Origin: Dehalococcoides mccartyi | GTDB taxonomy: Bacteria > Chloroflexota > Dehalococcoidia > UBA2979 | NCBI GenBank assembly: GCA_945888895.1 | Contig: CAMDAY010000096.1 | Location: forward strand, 1-7,840 | Direction: 5' to 3' | DNA: 7,840 nucleotides | Shown: in pieces, positions 1 to 5,524 of the stretch | Layout: every line of letters begins with the position of its first letter | How positions within the stretch are numbered: the stretch's first letter is position 1 | Translations under genes and position numbers: made by a program | The notes under the pieces: model-generated | Seen by the model: the letters and a program-made list of their open reading frames with translations, nothing else | What the model was told of the DNA's origin: nothing | The model's database searches: none

Positions 1-1
1 C

Positions 2-3000
2 GATCGGGTCGCATACATCGAGGTCGACCGGCTGCTCCTCGGCGACCCTGTCGACCGCGCTCGGCGCGATGCGCTCACCCGCGTTGCCGAGGCGCGCGTC
101 GGCTGGCTCGGCGCGATGGTGCACGAGGACCGCTCGCCGAGCCTCGACCTCGCGTTCGTCGGGCACGAGGCCGCCGCGCCGCCGCGCCCGGTGCCGGTGA
201 CGACGCGCGCGCCCGAGCCGCTGCGCCAGCGCTGGGCCGCGCACGTGTACTCGCTGTCGGACTTCGAGCGTCATGTCGAGGTCGTCGAGGGGCGCCTGCC
301 CGGCCCGTCGAGCGCCGGCCTCGAGGTGGTGTTGCCGGACGGCTTCCAGCGCCACGCGAAACCGGGCGACCGCGTGCGCATGACCGGCCCGACGCTGGAC
401 GACTGCGTGCGCATTCCGCTGTCTCAGGACGCCGCCACCGCGCGCGACGAGGTGCCCTGCCGCCCATCGACGTTCGCGACGTTGAGCGCAACCGCGACGA
501 TCGTCGGCTTCGTGCGCCCGAAGGACGCGAGCGACCTGCGCTGGCAGCAGTTCGCGGGCGGGTGGAACGTCCCCGACCAGCCCTCGGCGGGCCGCGTCGA
601 GGGACTCAACCCCGCCGACACCTCCGCCAACTTCGCGAACGCCGAGCAGCGCGCGATGTCGCTGATCGCAACGCAGGATCAGTTCATGGGCGCGTTCGCC
701 ACACGGATGCCCGAGCTCGCGACGCGCTACCGCACGGGCCTCGTGCTCGACGCGCGCGCGCTCTCGCTCGCCGACGTGCCGAGGGCGATCGACGATCTCG
801 CCGCGTGGCGGGCGGACGTGAGCGACCGCCTCGGCCTGCTCGCTCCCTCGCGGCTGCGCCTGCTTGACGTGCTCCAGGGATTCCGCAACGCGCAGACGTT
901 CTCGCAGGTGCCGCTCCTGCTCATCCTGCTGCAGGTCGTCGGCATCGTCCTGTACTACGTCGTCATGGTGATGGCGATGCTGCTCGACCGGCAGGCCGAG
1001 GAGATCGGAGTGCTGCGCAGCCGCGGTGCGACCACCACACAGCTCATCGGCCTGCACGTCGTCGAGGGCATGGTGCTGGCGCTGCCGGCGGCTATCTTCG
1101 GACCGTGGTTCGCTGCGCAGATCGTCGCGGCGATCGGACGGATGCCGACATTCCATGTGATCACCGGCGGCGCGCCCCTGGTCGCGCGCGTCACGCCCGA
1201 GGCGGCGCTGCTCGGGGTCCTCGGCGCGGTGCTCGCGCTCCTAGCGATCCTGCTGCCGTCGTTCATGGTCGCGCGGAAGGGCATCCTCAACGTCCGGCAC
1301 GAGGCAGCGCGCCCCGCGGGCCGGAGCCTCGTGCAGCGCTACTACCTCGACTTCGGGTTCGTGGCGCTGGCAGGGTTCCTGCTCTGGCAGCTGCGTCAGC
1401 GCGGCACGGTGTTCGATGCGGGCTCGGTCGGCGGCTGGTCGACGGATCCCGTGCTCCTCGCATCGCCGCTCGTGATCACGGTCGCCGTCGCGCTGCTGAT
1501 GCTGCGCTTCTACCCACCGGTCGTCCGCCTCGCCGTCGGCATCCTGCTGCTGTTCAAGGGCACGGCGGTCGCGATCGGACTGCGACGCGCGGGACGGTCG
1601 CCCGCGTCATACGCGCGGCTGATGCTGCTCCTCGTCATGTCCGTGTCCGTCGGCACGTTTGCGGCCTCGTACGGCCCGACGGTCGGGCGCTCGCTCGACG
1701 AGCGCGTGCGGTACGAGGCGGGCGTCGACGCGCGGGCAGTCATCGATCGGCCCGACCGCATCGCTTCCGACCGTGCGCTGCCGGCGCTGCGTGCACTGCC
1801 CGGCATTGCGGACGCGGCGGCGGTGTACCGCGGCAGCGTGAGCAGCCCTAACGGCAACGCCGTCGCGCTGCTCTCGCTGGACGCCACGCGTGCCGCCTCG
1901 ATGCTGTGGTTCCGCGATGACTTCGCGTTGCGTCCGATGCAGGACATGCTGCGCTTGCTGCAGAGCGACGTTCGGTCGGGCGGTGGCCTCCCGATGCCGG
2001 CTGATGCGACGGCGGTGGCGGTTCGGCTGCGGAGCGCGAGCATCGGCCGTTCGGTGCTCCAGGCACGCTTCCGCGACGCCAACGGCGAGGTATGGGACTC
2101 GCTGCTGGCGCTCCCGGACGAACCGCCGAAGGGCTGGGTCAGCGGGAGCGCGCCGATCCCCGAGCACGCCGTGCGCCCCGTCTCGTTCGTTGGCTTCCGC
2201 GTCGGCGACCGTATCGGTTCCGATCTCCGTCGCGAGGGCGCCCTGCACCTCGATCGCCTGTCCGCGGTCGTGCCCGGTGGGCGCTCGGTGGTCCTGGATG
2301 ACTTCGAGGCCGCGTTCGCGTGGTCGCTCTACGGCGCCCCGACGCGCGAGGAGTCCTTCCGCGTCGTGGATGGCAACGAACCCGCCTCCGGCCAGCGCTA
2401 CGCGGAGTGGAAGTGGGCGCCCACGATCACCGCGCACGACCGCATGCTCGCGCTCAATGATCCGGCGGTGCCGCTGTCCGCGCTGATGAACCCCGCCGCG
2501 ATGGCGGCGCTTGGCACCACCGAGGGTGGCGTGGCGATGATCGTGCTAAACGGCCTGCAGATCCCCGTGCTGGTGCGTGGAACCGTCGAGCTGTTCCCGA
2601 CGCTTGACCCGGCGCACGGTTTCGTCGTACTGAACGACGATCAGCTCCAGTCGATCGCCGGCACCGTCGGCGCCGTTGAGATGCGGCGCCCGAACGAGCT
2701 GTGGTTGCGCTTCCACGAGGCCACCTCGATCGCCGATCGCCGCGCGACGCTGGCCGGGCTCACTACCGTGAGTTCGCCGCTGCGCGTGAAGACCGATGCG
2801 CTGATCCAGGCGGTGATGCTCGACGACACGAACTCCGACCCCACGCTGCAGGCGGGGGGCAGCGGCATCCTCACCGTCGCGTTCATCGCGGTGCTCGGCC
2901 TGTCGATGCTCGGTGCTGTCGTAACGCTTGTCCTCAGCGCGCGCGCACGGGCCGTCGAATTCGCCGTGCTGCGCGCGGTCGGTGCGTCGCGCCGGCAGAT

Positions 3001-3277
3001 CCTGCGCGGGCTGCTGCTGGAGTGGGGCATCGTCCTCGTCGTCGGCGCGGCCATCGGCCTCGCGCTCGGCCGCGTCGTGGCCTCGCTGATGCTGAGCTTC
3101 CTCGAGGTCACCGAGCGCGGCGAGCGCGTGCTGCCGCCGTTCATCGTGCAGACTGACTGGCGCGCGCTGGCGCTCGGCGTCGGCCTGCTGACGCTGGTCG
3201 TCGTGGCAACGCTGCTCGCGTCGTGGACCGCCGCGATGCGCCGCTCCGCCAGCACCCAGCTCCGCCTGACTGAGTAG
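2..3277 (+). CDS. ABC transporter permease with two FtsX-like cores (5'-truncated)
   Basis: Inner-membrane permease of the MacB/LolC/FtsX (ABC3) superfamily, expected to pair with a LolD/MacB-type ATPase not seen in this window; the substrate cannot be told. The frame is open to the left edge without a stop, and the 38 residues before the ATG at 116 read as ordinary protein, so that ATG is probably internal. Counting from it (1053 residues): an extracytoplasmic domain fills about 1-260 and resembles the MacB periplasmic core (VVEGRLP, then a GDRVRM stretch). Membrane segments follow at about 267-290, 316-340 and 363-385, with the typical cytoplasmic loop 'EEIGVLRSRGATTTQL' after the first. 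Further hydrophobic segments lie near 411-427, 446-467, 470-490 and 500-523. A second extracytoplasmic domain spans about 525-915, then a second FtsX core at about 918-944, 966-994 and 1016-1038, whose matching loop reads 'EFAVLRAVGASRRQIL'. A first transmembrane helix is expected upstream of the window. No frameshift is seen. The family call is firm; the role (lipoprotein or peptide export, envelope stress) is open. Confidence 0.9.
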   Translation, partial: DRVAYIEVDRLLLGDPVDRARRDALTRVAEARVGWLGAMVHEDRSPSLDLAFVGHEAAAPPRPVPVTTRAPEPLRQRWAAHVYSLSDFERHVEVVEGRLPGPSSAGLEVVLPDGFQRHAKPGDRVRMTGPTLDDCVRIPLSQDAATARDEVPCRPSTFATLSATATIVGFVRPKDASDLRWQQFAGGWNVPDQPSAGRVEGLNPADTSANFANAEQRAMSLIATQDQFMGAFATRMPELATRYRTGLVLDARALSLADVPRAIDDLAAWRADVSDRLGLLAPSRLRLLDVLQGFRNAQTFSQVPLLLILLQVVGIVLYYVVMVMAMLLDRQAEEIGVLRSRGATTTQLIGLHVVEGMVLALPAAIFGPWFAAQIVAAIGRMPTFHVITGGAPLVARVTPEAALLGVLGAVLALLAILLPSFMVARKGILNVRHEAARPAGRSLVQRYYLDFGFVALAGFLLWQLRQRGTVFDAGSVGGWSTDPVLLASPLVITVAVALLMLRFYPPVVRLAVGILLLFKGTAVAIGLRRAGRSPASYARLMLLLVMSVSVGTFAASYGPTVGRSLDERVRYEAGVDARAVIDRPDRIASDRALPALRALPGIADAAAVYRGSVSSPNGNAVALLSLDATRAASMLWFRDDFALRPMQDMLRLLQSDVRSGGGLPMPADATAVAVRLRSASIGRSVLQARFRDANGEVWDSLLALPDEPPKGWVSGSAPIPEHAVRPVSFVGFRVGDRIGSDLRREGALHLDRLSAVVPGGRSVVLDDFEAAFAWSLYGAPTREESFRVVDGNEPASGQRYAEWKWAPTITAHDRMLALNDPAVPLSALMNPAAMAALGTTEGGVAMIVLNGLQIPVLVRGTVELFPTLDPAHGFVVLNDDQLQSIAGTVGAVEMRRPNELWLRFHEATSIADRRATLAGLTTVSSPLRVKTDALIQAVMLDDTNSDPTLQAGGSGILTVAFIAVLGLSMLGAVVTLVLSARARAVEFAVLRAVGASRRQILRGLLLEWGIVLVVGAAIGLALGRVVASLMLSFLEVTERGERVLPPFIVQTDWRALALGVGLLTLVVVATLLASWTAAMRRSASTQLRLTE

Positions 3278-3288
3278 GTACGACAGCT

Positions 3289-3345
3289 CCCTTTCCCCGT
3301 TCCGGCCCCCTCTCCCCGTTCGGGGAGAGGGTTGGGGTGAGGGGC
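3289..3345. repeat. G/C-rich intergenic hairpin repeat between convergent genes
   Basis: The 102-bp gap between the stop of the permease gene and the stop of the convergent gene holds an 11-bp perfect inverted repeat: CCCTCTCCCCG at 3308-3318 and its complement at 3321-3331. It is flanked on the right by a second G-rich block (GGGGTGAGGGGC, 3334-3345) and on the left by an imperfect copy of the left arm (3289-3305). The extra blocks could form competing pairings. Elements of this look recur between genes in many GC-rich bacteria (recollection). Its place between two gene 3' ends suits a bidirectional transcription end, but neither strand has a T-run after the stem, so a classical intrinsic terminator is not supported. 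Confidence 0.6.
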
Positions 3346-3379
3346 AGACAGCCTCGTGGTCAGCGCGCGGCCTTGTCGC

Positions 3380-3913
3380 CTAACGCGCAGGCGTCGACGT
3401 GCCCGTCCCAGTCCCAGTCCCAGTCCCGGTCCCAGTCGCCGTCGCCGTCGCCGAGGGACGAGCGGCCCCCTCGTTCAGGTCGCGCGGGACGCGGAGCACA
3501 GCGGTTGCCGCGCCATCGGCCTGCAGGCGCACCGCGATCGCCTCGCCGGCGGCGAGGGGCGTGCCCGCGCGACGCAGCCGGAACAGCCGCCCGGTCGAGG
3601 CCGTCCGCACGCCCAGGGTGGAGCCGCCCGAGTTCACCTCGAACGTCCCGTTGCCCGCTGCGGCGACCGTGCCTGTGCGTACGGCGGTCCCGCCGAGGCT
3701 GCCCGCGCCGTCGAAGCCGGTGAACCCGGCGGGGGAGCGCAGCGCCGGCTCCGCGCCGGTCGTCGCGAGCGCGGGATTGGCGATCACGAGTTCGTCGTGC
3801 CTCGGGCGGCTGGCGCGTTCGCCCAGCGTCATGCCGAGCGCGACGCCACCACCCAGCGACCCGAGGGCCCCGAGGACGAACAGGAACGGCATGAGACGCG
3901 CTGGGAGGCTCAC
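3380..3913 (-). CDS. Membrane-anchored beta-rich small protein with Gly-Thr repeat tail
   Basis: 177 residues, not recognised with certainty. Residues about 8-30 form one hydrophobic segment (FLFVLGALGSLGGGVALGM) after a short basic start, so it is a single-pass anchored or exported protein. Residues about 73-146 alternate hydrophobic and polar residues around 'RTGTVAAAGNGTFEV' and 'PLAAGEAIAVRL', a pattern resembling the small beta-barrel DUF5666-type domain; that is inference from pattern only. The last 31 residues are low-complexity Ala-Thr and Gly-Thr dipeptides encoded by a hexanucleotide repeat. Translation probably starts at GTG 3911-3913, which overlaps the TGA of the upstream gene (GTGA), with a GAGG site 7 nt ahead inside that gene; this indicates translational coupling. 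An ATG at residue 8 is the alternative, but would cut into the anchor. It is the last gene of the minus-strand group. Its closest visible relative is its upstream neighbour, which has the same anchor-plus-beta-domain plan. Confidence 0.75.
   Translation of the reverse strand: MSLPARLMPFLFVLGALGSLGGGVALGMTLGERASRPRHDELVIANPALATTGAEPALRSPAGFTGFDGAGSLGGTAVRTGTVAAAGNGTFEVNSGGSTLGVRTASTGRLFRLRRAGTPLAAGEAIAVRLQADGAATAVLRVPRDLNEGAARPSATATATGTGTGTGTGTGTSTPAR
3403..3453. repeat. In-frame hexanucleotide tandem repeat (microsatellite) in coding tail
   Basis: On the + strand, TCCCAG-type hexamers (one variant TCCCGG) run into three TCGCCG hexamers without interruption. On the coding (-) strand each unit encodes Gly-Thr (GGG ACN) or Ala-Thr (GCG ACG), giving three Ala-Thr and six Gly-Thr pairs near the C-terminus of the small anchored protein. 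The period is a multiple of three, so slippage would change tail length without breaking the frame. Confidence 0.85.
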
Positions 3914-4281
3914 TGCGCGCCCTCGACGGCCACGACGCCGGTAAGCACCAGACCGTACTGCGTGGACTGCACGCCGACGTTTACGCGCGCGCCGTTCGCC
4001 AGCCCCTCGGGCGCGCGGATCAGCTCGTCGACCGGGAGATTCGAGGGCAGCGCGACGGTCACGGTACCGGAAGCGGTGGACAGCACGAGGCGACCGGCTT
4101 CAACGCTCGTGATCGTGCCGGTCAGCGTGCGGTCGGCGGGCGCGCCTTCATTCGTGAGACGCACGTCGAGGGTGTTACGGACCGGTTGATGACTGTAGAC
4201 ATAACCAATACCGAAGCCGCCCGCGAAGAGCACGGCGAGTAGCGCGCCGGACATGAGCAGGGAGCGGGCGCGTGGGCTCAT
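3910..4281 (-). CDS. Small membrane-anchored beta-domain protein (DUF5666-like pattern)
   Basis: 123 residues. A basic N-terminus (MSPRAR) is followed by one hydrophobic segment at about 7-29 (LLMSGALLAVLFAGGFGIGY), so the protein is anchored with its C-terminal domain outside the cytoplasm, or possibly secreted. Residues about 50-119 are beta-rich, with 'LTGTITSVEAGRLVLSTASG' and then 'GLANGARVNVGVQS', which resembles DUF5666-type small beta-barrels ('GTVTSV..G.L.V' followed by 'L..G..V.V'); this is my pattern match, not a search result. There are no Cys residues and no catalytic motif. The ATG at 4281 lies 9 nt after the stop of the Cys-rich gene and has no clear Shine-Dalgarno site, so reinitiation or coupling is likely. 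Its TGA overlaps the GTG start of the next gene. The anchor-plus-domain plan shared with that gene suggests an old duplication. The function is unknown; accessory or envelope binding roles are possible. Confidence 0.8.
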   Translation of the reverse strand: MSPRARSLLMSGALLAVLFAGGFGIGYVYSHQPVRNTLDVRLTNEGAPADRTLTGTITSVEAGRLVLSTASGTVTVALPSNLPVDELIRAPEGLANGARVNVGVQSTQYGLVLTGVVAVEGAQ

Positions 4282-4290
4282 CGAGATCGG

Positions 4291-4836
4291 CTAGTCGCCC
4301 AGGAGCGTGTCGTACCCGAGCGCGCGGATTTCCTCGACGTACTCGGAGCGCCAGCCTGCGGCGGGGATGCGGCGCTTCCGGTCGCGGAACTCGCGGTGGT
4401 AGCGGAGGTACTCCTCCTCCAGGCGGGCCCGCCAGGTGGTCTCCTCGCGGAAGACGTCGGGATCGATCTCCTCGAGCGGGGCCTCGAGGTCGTCGGCGCC
4501 GAGCTCGTAGTCGTCGCGCCAGTACTCGGCGATGTAGTCCAAGGACTCTTCGAGGTCGCGGCGGCAGTCGAGCATGTACGTTTCGATCGCCTCGGCGGCG
4601 CCCACGGCGGAGCCGGGCAGGCCCTCCAGGCGGGCGCAGGCCTCGCACAGCGTGATCAACTTGCGGGCGTCGCACTCCTCGCCGCGCGGGCAGTTGCGGT
4701 GGCGGGGGGCGTACTTGTTGAGCGACGGCTTCCGGGAATAGCCGATGATCAGCTGCTCCTCGTCCTGCGCGCAGCGCGGGCAGGTGAGGACATCGCCGAA
4801 GATCTGGTTGATCGTGTTTTCCCAGTTGATCTGCAC
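4291..4836 (-). CDS. Unrecognised Cys-rich (putative zinc-binding) protein with acidic helical C-terminus
   Basis: 181 residues from the preferred start; I do not recognise the family. Six cysteines lie in the N-terminal third: CPRC (19-22), HRNC plus a Cys six residues on (49, 55), and CEAC (64-67). His46 lies close by. This spacing would suit one or two structural zinc sites. From about residue 80 onward the protein is strongly charged and likely helical, with an acidic stretch (108-132), a probable coiled-coil or amphipathic segment (131-156) and no membrane segment, so it is probably cytosolic. The start is taken as GTG 4834-4836 because a perfect AGGAGG lies 6 nt upstream. The in-frame ATG at 4858-4860 (189 residues) is the alternative and would sit at the predicted transcription start. 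Longer versions reaching upstream into the pterin synthase gene only read that gene out of frame. It starts 86 nt after the pterin synthase stop, and the next gene starts 9 nt after its stop. Zinc binding is inferred from cysteine spacing only. Confidence 0.82.
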   Translation of the reverse strand: MQINWENTINQIFGDVLTCPRCAQDEEQLIIGYSRKPSLNKYAPRHRNCPRGEECDARKLITLCEACARLEGLPGSAVGAAEAIETYMLDCRRDLEESLDYIAEYWRDDYELGADDLEAPLEEIDPDVFREETTWRARLEEEYLRYHREFRDRKRRIPAAGWRSEYVEEIRALGYDTLLGD

Positions 4837-4842
4837 CGCAGA

Positions 4843-4848
4843 CCTCCT
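4843..4848 (-). promoter_or_regulatory. Shine-Dalgarno site (AGGAGG) that decides the start of the Cys-rich gene
   Basis: A perfect AGGAGG on the minus strand ends 6 nt before GTG 4834-4836. It lies inside the extra eight codons that would be coding if the ATG at 4860 were used. Its strength and spacing favour the GTG start. Confidence 0.75.
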
Positions 4849-4865
4849 CGCCTCGCCCATCGTCG

Positions 4866-4893
4866 ATCCTACGAACTCCGCGTGCGGTGTCAA
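4866..4893 (-). promoter_or_regulatory. Putative sigma-70-type promoter for the Cys-rich gene and the two genes after it
   Basis: On the minus strand a perfect -35 box TTGACA (4888-4893) is followed, after a 16-nt spacer, by a -10-like TAGGAT (4866-4871, four of six consensus positions including the key T, A and last T). The expected transcription start falls near 4858-4860, leaving a leader of about 22-25 nt that carries the AGGAGG site. It lies in the 86-nt gap after the pterin synthase stop, where an internal promoter makes sense. Confidence 0.6.
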
Positions 4894-4922
4894 ACGCGCG
4901 ACTGGGTGACGAGCGGTCGAGG

Positions 4923-5426
4923 CTACGCGGTCAGGTCGATATCGCGCGCGTAGCCGCCGGATTGCCCCGGCATCTCCTCGATGTCCACGGCGATCCGCGT
5001 GATATTCGAGTGGTCCCCGGCCCGGAGGGCGTCCTCGACGCGGTCGGTGATCCACTCCGCGATGAGCTCGGCGGTGGTGTTCTCGATCGGGAGCACGACG
5101 ACGTCCGCGGCGGGGAAGCGGTACTCCCGCGCCCCGAAGCGCATGACCCAGGCGTCGCCCTCGAGGTTGCTCGTGAGCCGCGTCGAGGCGGCCTGGAGCA
5201 GGAAGTGGTGGTCGAGCGTCTCGCACGCCTCACGCACCGCGCGCTTCAGGACGCCGAAGTCGATCACCCAGCGGTCGCTGGTCAGGTCGCCCTCGACGCG
5301 GCAGCGCGCGACGTAGTTGTGGCCGTGCAGCGGCTCGAGGTCGTCGCCCAGCGTCGCCATGTGGGCGGCGGCAAAACGGAGGCGGACGCCCTCGACCGTG
5401 ACGTGGCGCTGGCTGCTGGTGCTCAT
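4923..5426 (-). CDS. 6-pyruvoyl-tetrahydropterin synthase family protein, PTPS-III-like (COG0720)
   Basis: 167 residues. The protein belongs to the tunnelling-fold family that acts on 7,8-dihydroneopterin triphosphate (QueD, PTPS-II, PTPS-III). The zinc ligands are visible as His22 (FAAAH) and His34/His36 (HGHNY). Asp72-His73 (LDHH) match the catalytic pair, 'IENTTAE' (114-120) matches the conserved helix start, and Glu151 before 'GGY' fits the pterin-anchoring Glu. The QueD nucleophile position (four residues before the first His of HGH) is Leu30, while Glu31 makes an ExxHGH motif. As known for the family, that marks PTPS-III, which makes 6-hydroxymethyl-dihydropterin for folate and bypasses FolB, rather than queuosine synthesis by QueD. 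The start is ATG 5424-5426, with GAGG 8 nt ahead; an upstream in-frame ATG at 5471 would add 15 poorly conserved residues and run into the hairpin. Annotation pipelines would probably call it QueD. The gene lies 98 bp after korB, beyond a strong hairpin, so co-transcription with kor is uncertain. Confidence 0.93.
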   Translation of the reverse strand: MSTSSQRHVTVEGVRLRFAAAHMATLGDDLEPLHGHNYVARCRVEGDLTSDRWVIDFGVLKRAVREACETLDHHFLLQAASTRLTSNLEGDAWVMRFGAREYRFPAADVVVLPIENTTAELIAEWITDRVEDALRAGDHSNITRIAVDIEEMPGQSGGYARDIDLTA

Positions 5427-5462
5427 GGCGGGAACCTCGCGGTTGCGACGCAGTAGGACGGG

Positions 5463-5512
5463 GGCAGGCACTTGAAGGGGCGGCCGGCTGGCCGCCCCTT
5501 CAAGTGCCTGCC
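5463..5512 (-). terminator. Perfect 23-bp hairpin after korB, putative terminator or attenuator
   Basis: Positions 5463-5485 and 5490-5512 are exact reverse complements (23 bp, no mismatch) around a 4-nt loop. The stem begins 12 nt after the korB stop and ends 36 nt before the pterin synthase start, both genes being read on the minus strand. Such position and stability suit a transcription end, attenuator or 3'-end stabiliser of the kor mRNA. No T-run follows on the minus strand (the next bases are C-rich), so classical Rho-independent termination is not shown. A dispersed palindromic repeat is the alternative. Confidence 0.55.
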
Positions 5513-5524
5513 GAGGATCGGTGG

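Noticed and set aside
3403..3453. Phase-variation on/off switch or CRISPR-like array
   Set aside because: The unit is 6 nt, so slippage keeps the frame and cannot switch the gene off; the units are far too short and spacer-free for a CRISPR array.
3337..4189. Long open frames on the + strand across the two anchored-protein genes
   Set aside because: They are composed of Arg/Pro/Ser-rich low-complexity residues. The minus-strand frames show N-terminal hydrophobic anchors, beta patterns and a GTGA coupling.
4837..5226. A longer reading of the Cys-rich protein starting at 5226
   Set aside because: The extra ~120 residues are Arg/Pro/Gly-rich translation of the pterin synthase gene in the wrong frame; the promoter, AGGAGG site and GTG at 4836 give a natural start.
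4396..5456. Two overlapping open frames on the + strand (4396-4953 and 4887-5456) with fairly protein-like composition
   Set aside because: They lie antisense to the Cys-rich and pterin synthase genes, whose motifs are clear on the minus strand. High GC content readily yields open antisense frames rich in Val, Leu, Gly and Ala.
5430..5471. Upstream ATG at 5471 for the pterin synthase
   Set aside because: It would add 15 residues without family similarity and start inside the foot of the hairpin; the ATG at 5426 has a GAGG site at good distance and fits family length.
5440..5505. A possible promoter for the pterin synthase overlapping the hairpin (TTCAAG with a TACTGC 15 nt later)
   Set aside because: Both boxes match consensus poorly, the spacer is short, and the first box is part of the inverted repeat; not enough to list.
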